DNA of 64,000 nucleotides from JACDAE01 sp963717195. Lineage in GTDB: Bacteria > Chloroflexota > Ktedonobacteria > Ktedonobacterales > Ktedonobacteraceae. The translations under genes and the position numbers were made by a program. Each line of letters opens with the position of its first letter. Position 1 is the first letter of the stretch. The DNA lies in contig CAVQVR010000020.1 of the NCBI GenBank assembly GCA_963717195.1, positions 1 through 64,000 on the forward strand. The letters are read 5' to 3'. The notes under the pieces are model-generated. The model was given only the letters and a program-made list of their open reading frames with translations, was not told the origin of the DNA and did no database searches. Shown one piece after another: positions 8,675-16,381 of the stretch.

Positions 8675-10420
8675 TCAGCGTATATCCTCCCTATCAGGTG
8701 AAGATGGCATAGGTTCGACACGCACCGTGCGTATTTTCCCTGGGGGTGGTGGTGTTGACAGGCGGGTAGTATTTGTGGGTGACGAAGTAAGTGGCGTGGA
8801 CCTCTGTGGCGATGGCGCAGGCTGCACGTTCATGCTGGATGAAGCAGGGCGTAGAGAGCGCAGTGGTGGTAGTGATGGAATAGGAGTAGAAATTGGTGGT
8901 GTGTCTGGAAGATTGACCAGCTCAGGTGAGATAGGATGTGCTTTATAATCGAGGGGAGTGGTCAGATCACGCCCAGCCGGGACGTTCATAGCATGGAAAA
9001 GCGGAGTCAGGACCCAACTCAAGAGCAGGTTGATCAGCAGAGCTAGCAGAGCGGCATAGAATGGGAGCGTAAGCGAGCCAAGGTGCAATGGAAAGACCGA
9101 TGCAAAATTCTGCGTTAATACAATCCAGGTACCTGCAATCATCCCTGCTATCCAGCCAGTAATGAGCGCTGAACGATGAAACCAGTTGGTGTAGAGACCC
9201 AGGAACACGGCTGGTAACGTTTGCATAATCCAGACGCCACCAAGGAGTTGCAAGTTATTTGCAAACGTATAAGTCGGAAATGCCAGAACGAATATGAGTG
9301 CACCAAATTTGACGACCAGGGAGGCAATCTTCGCGATCCTGGCCTCTTCCTCTTCAGAACAGGAGGGGCGAAAATACACACGGTAAATGTTGCGTGAGAA
9401 GAGGCTAGAAGCCGCAATGGACATAATTGATGCTGGAACCAATGCACCGATGGTGATTGCGGCAAAGGCAAAACCTGCGAACCAGGAAGGGAACATTGCG
9501 CCGAAGAGTGATGGGATGGCGGTATTCGATCCGTATATTGGTGATGACTGTACGCCTGCTGCTATCGCGACATATCCCAGGAGTGAAAGGAGACCAAGCA
9601 AAATGGTGTTGATGGGGAGGAGAAAGGTCATGCGTTTCACCACTTTGTGGCTATTTACACTTAACATGCCAGTAAGTGTATGTGGATAAAGGAATAAAGC
9701 CAGTGCGGACCCCAGTGCCAGGGTGGCATATGCGCTGTATTGGTTGGCTGATAGTGTGAGCTTTGTTTTGGGCACTGCGGCAAAGACATGCTGAAGTCCG
9801 CCCAGGCGTGTTGGGATATAGATGAATGCGACCAGGACGACGAGCCATATTAATATATCTTTGACCATGGACATTAGAGCAGGAGCCCGCAATCCGCCAA
9901 AGTATGTGAAGGTAGCCAGGACGACAAAAGCAATTACCAGAGCAAGTTCAACTGGAAGGCCCATCTGAGAAAGGACAACTTCCATTCCGAGAATCTGGAG
10001 AGCTATATAGGGCATGGTTGCCAGGATGCCGGTCAGGGCGATAAGGAGAGCTAATGTCTGGCTGCCAAAGCGTTCACGCACGAAGTCGCCAGCGGTGATA
10101 TAGCCGCGATGGCGGGCAAGTATCCAGAATCTGGGCAGCGTCATGAAAACAATGGGCCAGAGGAAAATATGGTAAGGAATGATATAGAAACCCAGTACGC
10201 CTTGTCCAAAAACAAGACCGGGAATGGCAATCAGTACGTGTGCTGTATAGACATCGCCACCCAGCAGAAACCATGCCATCATAACGCCAAAGCGCCGTCC
10301 AGCCAAGCCCCATTCTTGTATTCTATTTAAGTCACTGGAGCGCCAGCGAGCGGCCCAGAAGCCCAGGGTGCTCACTGTAACAAATACCGCTAAAAAGACA
10401 ACAAACATTGGCCACTTCAT
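8675..10420 (-). CDS. Sodium:solute symporter (MctP-like monocarboxylate permease)
   Basis: A 581-residue membrane protein of the SSF family with about 13 hydrophobic helices (residues 1-500). The segment EWGLAGRRFGVMMAWFLLGG followed by DVYTAH is characteristic of MctP-type monocarboxylate (lactate, pyruvate, alanine) permeases. The last ~80 residues are a Pro/Ser/Thr-rich cytoplasmic tail not usual for the family. Many MctP genes follow a small DUF3311 membrane gene; none is visible upstream here. An AAAGGA site 9 nt before the ATG supports the start. The Eis-like gene follows closely. Substrate assignment is by similarity of one segment only. Confidence 0.88.
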   Translation of the reverse strand: MKWPMFVVFLAVFVTVSTLGFWAARWRSSDLNRIQEWGLAGRRFGVMMAWFLLGGDVYTAHVLIAIPGLVFGQGVLGFYIIPYHIFLWPIVFMTLPRFWILARHRGYITAGDFVRERFGSQTLALLIALTGILATMPYIALQILGMEVVLSQMGLPVELALVIAFVVLATFTYFGGLRAPALMSMVKDILIWLVVLVAFIYIPTRLGGLQHVFAAVPKTKLTLSANQYSAYATLALGSALALFLYPHTLTGMLSVNSHKVVKRMTFLLPINTILLGLLSLLGYVAIAAGVQSSPIYGSNTAIPSLFGAMFPSWFAGFAFAAITIGALVPASIMSIAASSLFSRNIYRVYFRPSCSEEEEARIAKIASLVVKFGALIFVLAFPTYTFANNLQLLGGVWIMQTLPAVFLGLYTNWFHRSALITGWIAGMIAGTWIVLTQNFASVFPLHLGSLTLPFYAALLALLINLLLSWVLTPLFHAMNVPAGRDLTTPLDYKAHPISPELVNLPDTPPISTPIPSLPPLRSLRPASSSMNVQPAPSPQRSTPLTSSPTNTTRLSTPPPPGKIRTVRVEPMPSSPDREDIR

Positions 10421-10512
10421 CGCTCGTATTCCTTTACACTATTTTAGCAATAGTCTGGTCGTCTCCTCATCAGGTTATCGGCAGGAGAGCCGTTCGCGCG
10501 TGCGTTTTTGTT

Positions 10513-11544
10513 TTACTTGAGGTTGCTGGCCTGGTTTTCATGGAAAATGGCGCCAACGAAAGAGGCATTGGTGATTATGGCTCCTTCAAAAGTGACTGCC
10601 AGTAAGTTTGCATAGGCAAAGTTACTGGCACGCACATTTGTGCCGTTGAGGTTGGCTCCGCGCAAATTAGCTTGCGTGAAGTTAGTCTTGCTCAAATTGG
10701 CCTGAGTGAGGTCGGCACCAACTAGATTGGCTCTGCATAGATCGGCCCGGCTCAAGTCAGTTCTGGATAAAGATGCCTTAAATAAATAAGCCTGGCGCAG
10801 GTCGGCTCGGCTCAGTCTGGCTTCAACGAGGTTTGCTTCGACCAGATTTGCCCCATGTAACGTTGCGTTATAGGCATATGTATTAACCAGGTTCGCGCTT
10901 CCTAGATTTGCATTGCTTAAGTTTGCACCAGCCAGATTTGCCCCCATCAGATTCGCCTTGTAGAGATTTGCGCCGGTAAGATTGGCACTCGACAGATTTG
11001 CATTACTTAAGTCTGCTTTGTTGAAGAGAGCATTTTTCAAATTTGCCCCACTTAAGTCGGCCTCACTCAAATTTGTCCCGGTCAGGTTTGCTTTGCTCAG
11101 GTTTGCTTCGATCAGGTCAGCCTTGCTTAAGTCAGCTCCCATTAAGTTGGTTTCGATGAGAAACGCGCCATTCAAGTCCGCGCCACTCAGATTAACGCCG
11201 CAGAGGTCTGTTGTACGCAGGTCGGCCAGTTGCAGATAGGTGCCCCCGAGGCTTGCTCCGATGAGATTGACTCCAATAAGAATGGTTCGATTCAAATTGG
11301 CTTGATTGAGGTTGGCCCGACTCAGGTCGGCATGACGCAAATAGGCTCCGCAGAGGTATGTTCGGTAGAGGTTTGCTTCTGATAGATTTGCCCCACTGAA
11401 GTTTCCGCCACTCAGATCAATACCTTGCAAATCAGCTCGACTCAGATCAGCATTTTCGAGTATGGGTACACGTTCTTCGCGTTGAGACTCTCTAATTTCT
11501 CTGAGTGCCTCTTCCCTTGTCATGGTAAAGTTTATCTGTGCCAT
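10513..11544 (-). CDS. Pentapeptide-repeat protein
   Basis: A 343-residue protein made almost wholly of A(D/N)LXX pentapeptides from about residue 28 to 335, which should fold as a right-handed quadrilateral beta-helix. The short N-terminus (NFTMTREEALREIRESQ) is helical and polar. There is no signal peptide or enzyme domain. Some pentapeptide proteins protect DNA gyrase, but this one has no specific mark of that class, so its role is unknown. A GAGGAGG site 6 nt before the ATG sets the start. It follows the DUF4388 gene on the same strand after 86 nt. Confidence 0.93.
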   Translation of the reverse strand: MAQINFTMTREEALREIRESQREERVPILENADLSRADLQGIDLSGGNFSGANLSEANLYRTYLCGAYLRHADLSRANLNQANLNRTILIGVNLIGASLGGTYLQLADLRTTDLCGVNLSGADLNGAFLIETNLMGADLSKADLIEANLSKANLTGTNLSEADLSGANLKNALFNKADLSNANLSSANLTGANLYKANLMGANLAGANLSNANLGSANLVNTYAYNATLHGANLVEANLVEARLSRADLRQAYLFKASLSRTDLSRADLCRANLVGADLTQANLSKTNFTQANLRGANLNGTNVRASNFAYANLLAVTFEGAIITNASFVGAIFHENQASNLK

Positions 11545-11630
11545 GCTTTTTCCTCCTCGTGTATGTTATGCTCTTTATGCTCTTTACAGTGGGAACTTTC
11601 TGTTCGCTCCTCCTAAAACTTTTCTACTAT

Positions 11631-12221
11631 CTAAAGTTTTTCTACCATGTGAACAACCGCGGCTTTTTCCAGGTCCTGTAAGCGTTGATAGACTTCATCT
11701 TCATTGGAAGCAGTGAGACGAGCCAGTTCGGCCACAGAACGCTCTCCATTGATCAACAGAAAAAGCCTGCGATGCCCGCGCGTCAATCCCATTTTTTCGA
11801 GAGCTTGCAGCCCATCAGAGAGTTGATGTCTACTATGATAGGGGACAATAACAACAACTTCTGGCGTCCTTTTCTCCGTAATCGATGGGTTAAATTGCAA
11901 AGAAGCGGGTATCGGTGTTAAAAGAGATGGGGGAGTGTCTAGTGATCGATATTGTTCCGATACGGGAGGGGGTGAAGAAAAGAGCAACGTTTTCCCATCA
12001 GACGTTCGAAGTGAGAATTCATAGTGTTCCCATGTACACAAATATTTGAACGCATCAAATTTTGTACGTCGGCCAACTCTGGCTTCCTCCATCTTGCCAT
12101 TGGCAAATAGAATAGTTCCTTCTTCTAAATTACTTCCTGTGCCTCGTTTCACGATGAGGAGACCGTTTCTGCCTTCCATCTGGAAACGTTGAATGATGGT
12201 CGCCAGTTGCTGTTGCGCCAT
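11631..12221 (-). CDS. DUF4388 (PATAN-like) protein
   Basis: A 196-residue protein. The N-terminal ~80 residues fit DUF4388, a domain found at the N-terminus of cyanobacterial PatA-type regulators (LATIIQRFQMEGRNGLLIVKR, then GTILFANGKMEEARVG and FKYLCTW). The C-terminal ~65 residues (KMGLTRGHRRLFLLINGERS, then VAELARLT and LQDLEKAAVV) look like a winged-helix-type module often paired with it. Such proteins act in chemotaxis-like or GTPase-linked signalling, but the partner here is unknown. There is no membrane segment. The start has an AGAGG tract upstream. Confidence 0.8.
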   Translation of the reverse strand: MAQQQLATIIQRFQMEGRNGLLIVKRGTGSNLEEGTILFANGKMEEARVGRRTKFDAFKYLCTWEHYEFSLRTSDGKTLLFSSPPPVSEQYRSLDTPPSLLTPIPASLQFNPSITEKRTPEVVVIVPYHSRHQLSDGLQALEKMGLTRGHRRLFLLINGERSVAELARLTASNEDEVYQRLQDLEKAAVVHMVEKL

Positions 12222-12777
12222 TGCCTATCATCCTCTTGTATTGAAGGTCTATCCCTCGACTACAGGTTGAGATGTAGAAATCCTTAACAGCCGAATAGAG
12301 TAAAAATAACCATGGGAAACCAGGAGATAGAAAACGTTTATCAGGATAGCGCTGCCTTAGAGCTAAATTTACTCATCTCTTACCAATTCAGCAGAGGAGT
12401 TCATTCTCCCATAGCTTAATAATAACTTATGGTAAATAGAAAATTTACTAATCATATTAAATGTAGGCTAAAAGTACTGTGTAAAGTATTGTGAAAATCT
12501 GTGCAAGAGCACTTTTGCGACAAATGCTGGGTGAAAAAGTGCTGTGGGTGGCCTGATCATATGTAAGACTTCAATGAATGTTATGCTCACTGATGGTGTT
12601 GTAGGCAACATTTCGATGATGCTGTCAACATAGCGATACATCATATCTGGTGTCTCTGTAGAGGTGCGCTTCATAAACCTCTACAAAGACTCAGATGAAA
12701 ATCGGCAAAGTACTACTAATGCTGGAAACTTCTCGTCAATGGTATTGTTGCAGAGTTTGTCATCAGTATAACATTTT
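12222..12777. other. Intergenic, no supported gene
   Basis: This 556-nt AT-rich spacer lies between two minus-strand genes. A 68-residue minus-strand frame (12468-12674) exists but has no good ribosome-binding site or recognisable sequence, so I do not call it. The promoter of the DUF4388 gene should lie at its left end. No strong hairpin is seen. Confidence 0.4.
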
Positions 12778-13236
12778 CTATGCTTCAGGTGTCAGGATAA
12801 CGATAGGGATTTCGCGCGTGGTGCGTTGCTGATAGCCTACGAAGTTTTTATAATTTTCGGCAATGATGGCCCATAGGCGCTTACTTTCCTCCGCGTCTGC
12901 CTGTCTGGCGGTGACGGGAATGATGCGTGATCTAATCTGTATCTTTGCATGTGGGTTGCTCTGAAGATTGAGCCACCAGGTGGGATGCTTAGGCGCTCCT
13001 CCATTGGATGCGATGATAATGAAATTTCCTTCGTCGGGAAAGAAAAAGAGTGGCGTATCTCGTTCGACACCGCTCTTACGACCAGTTGTTGTAAGAATGA
13101 GCAAGGATTTTCCCGCTCCTACTTTTCCTCCTGTAAGGCGGTAAAGGGAGACATGCCCTTTCGTAAAGAGGCGTTGAAGGCGTTGTCCAACTTTTCCTGC
13201 TGGTTTAGATTGTTTAGTTTGAGGCTCGATTGACAT
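12778..13236 (-). CDS. Deazaflavin (F420)-dependent nitroreductase family protein
   Basis: A 152-residue protein of the DUF385/FDOR-A family (Ddn-like), which binds coenzyme F420 in a split beta-barrel. The family pattern is clear: LILTTTGRKSGVERDTPLFF, then an ASNGGAPKHPTWWLNLQSNP segment, and a late RLWAIIAENYKNFVGYQQRT segment. It probably carries out hydride transfer from F420H2 to an unknown substrate. Length is usual for the family. An AAGGAG site 8 nt before the ATG supports the start. It appears monocistronic. Confidence 0.9.
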   Translation of the reverse strand: MSIEPQTKQSKPAGKVGQRLQRLFTKGHVSLYRLTGGKVGAGKSLLILTTTGRKSGVERDTPLFFFPDEGNFIIIASNGGAPKHPTWWLNLQSNPHAKIQIRSRIIPVTARQADAEESKRLWAIIAENYKNFVGYQQRTTREIPIVILTPEA

Positions 13237-13343
13237 TAAAAAAACTCCTTTATGGATAGGTATATAGATACTTTATGTAGTATAGCACAGGTAGGGGATA
13301 GATTGATTGCCATGCGTTTTTTTGCGGAAAGGGGAAGGTTTTG

Positions 13344-14636
13344 CTACTCGTGAGTGGTAGGAGTCGTTCCATTTTCAGCGCTTTGAGCGGTCAGAGTAGT
13401 GGTCGCCTTTGTGAGCAAGTCCTGATATTCCTGCTTCTTGAGGCGTGTGGCGACCTCTGAGATGTTCGCGAGAGCGGTAAGAAGTGTCTCGATGACGCGA
13501 ACGTTGCCACCTGCATAGTGTCCAATCTCAAGGAACACTTCGAGATACTCCTGAAACGCAGGTTGGCGGATCTCCAGGCCCCCGTTCTTGCCAACAAAGT
13601 GATGAATGCTCATTTGTGGTGTGTGCTGAACAAGATGTTCAAACACTGCCTGGAGATATTTGATGCAGAGTACGCCTGTGGTTGGATCATTCACTGCTGG
13701 TGAGAGGGCACGAAGCGCAATATCTGCCAGTTGACGAATGCCAAAGCGGATATCCTGAGTGATATCGCGTTCACGTTCAATTACGATATTCTTACGAATA
13801 GCTTTTCTACAGTCCTCGTTAAGCCCCTGAGCGGGCCGGATCTCCGCGATGGTCGTTTCCTCCGTCACAAAATCTCCTGGACAGACGAGTAAGCGTAGGT
13901 GCAACCCGATGAAGAGAGGGGATTTGATGAGATGAGCAAATTCTATTCTCTGGACATAGCCCGGATGCGTTGCGCGAATGCGACCTGTCACTTCTTCAGT
14001 GTGCCAGGTCTGGATCAGGCGCGAAACCTCTTCCTGAAGCACTTCACTCTCCCATTCCAGGTAGGGCGGCTGATGAATGGCTTGAATTGTCTGCGCGGTA
14101 AGATGTGCCGCGATATCCGAGACCTGGATAACCCGCCCTGTATGATGCACAAAGATCAGTAAGAGCACGAGTCCGAGAAAACCTAGACCAATAGCAATGG
14201 TGATACTGAAGACGGGCAGAAAGCCAGAGTCTGTGGGGGAAGACTCGTGTACGGTAGCGAGCACGATCAAGGAATACGCGAAAATGGCGAAGAAGCCTCC
14301 GGCAACAACTTGAGTGACACGATCTTGCAGGAATCCCCGTAGTGCGCGTGGTGTATACTCGCTGGCGACGAGCTGCAGCACAACAATAGTAATCGAAAAG
14401 GCGAGGCCAGCAACGGTAATGAGCGAACCCGCAATGGTGGAGAGGATGGTATTTGCTTCCGTTGCTCCTCCACTGAAGATGAACATCACCCGACCGGGAT
14501 AGAAATAGTGATCGAGGTTCAAAAAGAAGAGGGCAAGCAGTGGACCAGCCAGAGAAACGAGGCCTGGTACAAACCAGAATGTGTTAAGAAGTATTCTCCA
14601 GTAGTCAGCGAACATTCTATTGAAGTCATCAAGCAT
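13344..14636 (-). CDS. DUF2254 membrane protein
   Basis: A 430-residue protein of the DUF2254 family. The first ~160 residues contain four hydrophobic helices, with the family-typical segment GLAFSITIVVLQLVASEYTP followed by RALRGFL. The rest is soluble and cytoplasmic, including FGIRQLADIALRALSPAVND, another conserved stretch of the family. Function is unknown; an ion-channel-like or mechanosensing role is sometimes suggested. The ribosome-binding site is weak. The gene lies 63 nt beyond the GH4 fragments on the same strand. Confidence 0.9.
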   Translation of the reverse strand: MLDDFNRMFADYWRILLNTFWFVPGLVSLAGPLLALFFLNLDHYFYPGRVMFIFSGGATEANTILSTIAGSLITVAGLAFSITIVVLQLVASEYTPRALRGFLQDRVTQVVAGGFFAIFAYSLIVLATVHESSPTDSGFLPVFSITIAIGLGFLGLVLLLIFVHHTGRVIQVSDIAAHLTAQTIQAIHQPPYLEWESEVLQEEVSRLIQTWHTEEVTGRIRATHPGYVQRIEFAHLIKSPLFIGLHLRLLVCPGDFVTEETTIAEIRPAQGLNEDCRKAIRKNIVIERERDITQDIRFGIRQLADIALRALSPAVNDPTTGVLCIKYLQAVFEHLVQHTPQMSIHHFVGKNGGLEIRQPAFQEYLEVFLEIGHYAGGNVRVIETLLTALANISEVATRLKKQEYQDLLTKATTTLTAQSAENGTTPTTHE

Positions 14637-14699
14637 GCTTTTCTCATTTCTAGATACTTAAACTGGACGTTACCAGTCTTGTCTGTTCTAGAAGCAGCT

Positions 14700-15107
14700 C
14701 TAGTGGGTCATTTTTCCCTTATCGGCAGCGGCAGCGTTCGCCCGTGCCTCTGCGCGATTAAGAGTCAGTTCTTCAACTGAGCGTGTCTTCAGCCTTGCAG
14801 CACCTGTCGTCGCGCGTAATTTGACACGCGTCCCATTACGTTCTGCTTCTTCCAGGCGTTGACGAGCCTGGGGAATAGCTTCTTGATAGGTTGCAAGCCA
14901 CTGCGCTTGCGCGACCAACATTTCATCCGTCATTTGCCAGACTTCTTCGGGATTGCAAACAGCTCCGACCAGGGGATCATGGAGCATGGCCTGTTTAAGC
15001 AATGTCACGTTCCCATGGACAGCGGCCTCCGTCCCCATTTCCTGTACACGTACACTGGCCGCACAGGTAGCAGCACATGGCAGCGGCAAAGCGCCGATTA
15101 CAGGCAT
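14700..15107 (-). CDS. GH4 alpha-galactosidase, C-terminal frameshift fragment
   Basis: These 135 residues form the C-terminal part of the GH4 enzyme whose N-terminal part is 15142-16248. In this frame the sequence upstream of the ATG continues without a stop to about 15167 and reads NLPNGCVIEIPGYVDRNGIN, the expected continuation of the GH4 fold. The ATG at 15107 is thus an internal methionine, not a true start. One extra base at about 15168 separates the halves. Joined, the protein is about 515 residues, slightly long for GH4 (usually 430-490) because of a charged Ala/Arg-rich tail. Confidence 0.75.
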   Translation of the reverse strand: MPVIGALPLPCAATCAASVRVQEMGTEAAVHGNVTLLKQAMLHDPLVGAVCNPEEVWQMTDEMLVAQAQWLATYQEAIPQARQRLEEAERNGTRVKLRATTGAARLKTRSVEELTLNRAEARANAAAADKGKMTH

Positions 15108-15141
15108 ATTGATACCGTTCCTGTCTACATAACCAGGAATC

Positions 15142-16248
15142 TCAATTACGCACCCATTGGGCAGATTCGGTAATATGGTTCTGATTCACAACGTTGAAAT
15201 GGCCGCGATAGACGCGTCCAGTCTCCAGTGCTTCAATGATGTAGGAGCCATGTTCCTCGCTGCGTGTCTCCGGTGTAAATCGCGGGGGAGTATCCTGGAG
15301 CCAGTGAGGAAAATCTGTTTCGAACCAGTTGCGACCTTCAGTACACACACGGAGGTAGCCACCCGTTTCACCATTGATCCAGTTGGAGAGGTCGATCCAC
15401 TGCTCAATTTCAGCGGTACGTTTGCGATACCAGGGCAGATATTCGCTCAAGTGACCATTGGATTCTGTACTATAGTAGCCGAAGCGGCGTAACACATCAA
15501 TGCGAACTTTCTCGGTTGTGGGAAACGTTGGATGGCTTTCAAAGAGTTCTAGCAAATGGGGAAGCATATCTCTACCGCGCCACTGGACCTTCACAAACCA
15601 GGTCTGATGGTTGATACCTGCCGCAATCACATCTACATCGCGACGATTTAAAGCTTCTTTGGGATTGAGCAAACCTTTGAGTTTGGCCCAATGTTCGATC
15701 ACACTGGTGATCTGCCAGTGTGCTCCTTGCACACCATGACAGAGGCCAATCGTAGGAACACCGCCGTACTTGTTGCATGCCCATACGTTCATAGCCATCG
15801 GGTTTGCATAGTTGAGCAAGAGCGCACCCGGTTTCGCCACTGCACGGATGTCTTTACAGAAGTCGAGCAACGCTGGAATTGTGCGCTGTGCATACATAAT
15901 ACCGCCGGCGCAGATCGTATCACCGACGCACTGATCGACTCCGTACTTCAGGGGAATGTCGATGTCGGTTTGAAAAGCCGCCAGTCCGCCCTGACGGATC
16001 GTACAGAGTATATAATCAGCGTCAGCCAGTGCATGGCGTCGGTCTAATGTTGCCTCAATGGTAGCTGGTAAGCCATTGCTAACGATATCACGCTGGCAAA
16101 GTTGTGTGACCATGTCGAGATTTTGTTGTGAGATATCGGTGAATGCAAAGGTGGTATCAGCCAGTTCAGGTACAGTCAGGATATCTCCCATCAGCTTTCG
16201 TGTGAACCCTATGGAACCAGCACCAATGATTGTAATCTTGATAGGCAT
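15142..16248 (-). CDS. GH4 family alpha-galactosidase (MelA-like), N-terminal part
   Basis: A 368-residue part of a GH4 glycosidase, which uses NAD+ and a divalent metal to cleave alpha-galactosides through an oxidation-elimination route. The Rossmann start ITIIGAGSIGFTRKLMGDIL, the NYANPMAMN motif, the metal-binding Cys in GLCHGVQ and the GINHQTWF segment are all present. The frame is cut at residues ESAQWVRN by a one-base frameshift near 15168; removing one base restores the usual NLPNGCVIEIPG. An AGGAGAGG site precedes the ATG. It lies downstream of the large regulator, separated by an inverted repeat. The frameshift may be real or a sequencing indel. Confidence 0.88.
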   Translation of the reverse strand: MPIKITIIGAGSIGFTRKLMGDILTVPELADTTFAFTDISQQNLDMVTQLCQRDIVSNGLPATIEATLDRRHALADADYILCTIRQGGLAAFQTDIDIPLKYGVDQCVGDTICAGGIMYAQRTIPALLDFCKDIRAVAKPGALLLNYANPMAMNVWACNKYGGVPTIGLCHGVQGAHWQITSVIEHWAKLKGLLNPKEALNRRDVDVIAAGINHQTWFVKVQWRGRDMLPHLLELFESHPTFPTTEKVRIDVLRRFGYYSTESNGHLSEYLPWYRKRTAEIEQWIDLSNWINGETGGYLRVCTEGRNWFETDFPHWLQDTPPRFTPETRSEEHGSYIIEALETGRVYRGHFNVVNQNHITESAQWVRN

Positions 16249-16280
16249 GAACCTCTCCTGTGTCTAATGGAAATACACTC

Positions 16281-16381
16281 AAGTAGGGGCATCCCCTTGT
16301 GGGTGCCCACGTGCCTGCGATGGTTCATCGAGCACCCAAGTTCATCGAGAAGCGGGCACCCACAAGGGGATGCCCCTACTT
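16281..16381. repeat. Inverted repeat, GTAGGGGC family
   Basis: Arms 16281-16308 and 16354-16381 are perfect 28-nt reverse complements, separated by 45 nt that contain a short direct repeat gttcatcgag. The outer ends read aagtaggggc and gcccctactt, shared with the elements at 6708 and 25359. It fills the gap between the regulator stop codon (overlapping its first base) and the GH4 start, so it could also form a terminator-like stem in the minus-strand transcript. Confidence 0.85.

Noticed and set aside
12468..12674. 68-codon minus-strand ORF
   Set aside because: No homology, no good ribosome-binding site, AT-rich spacer composition.
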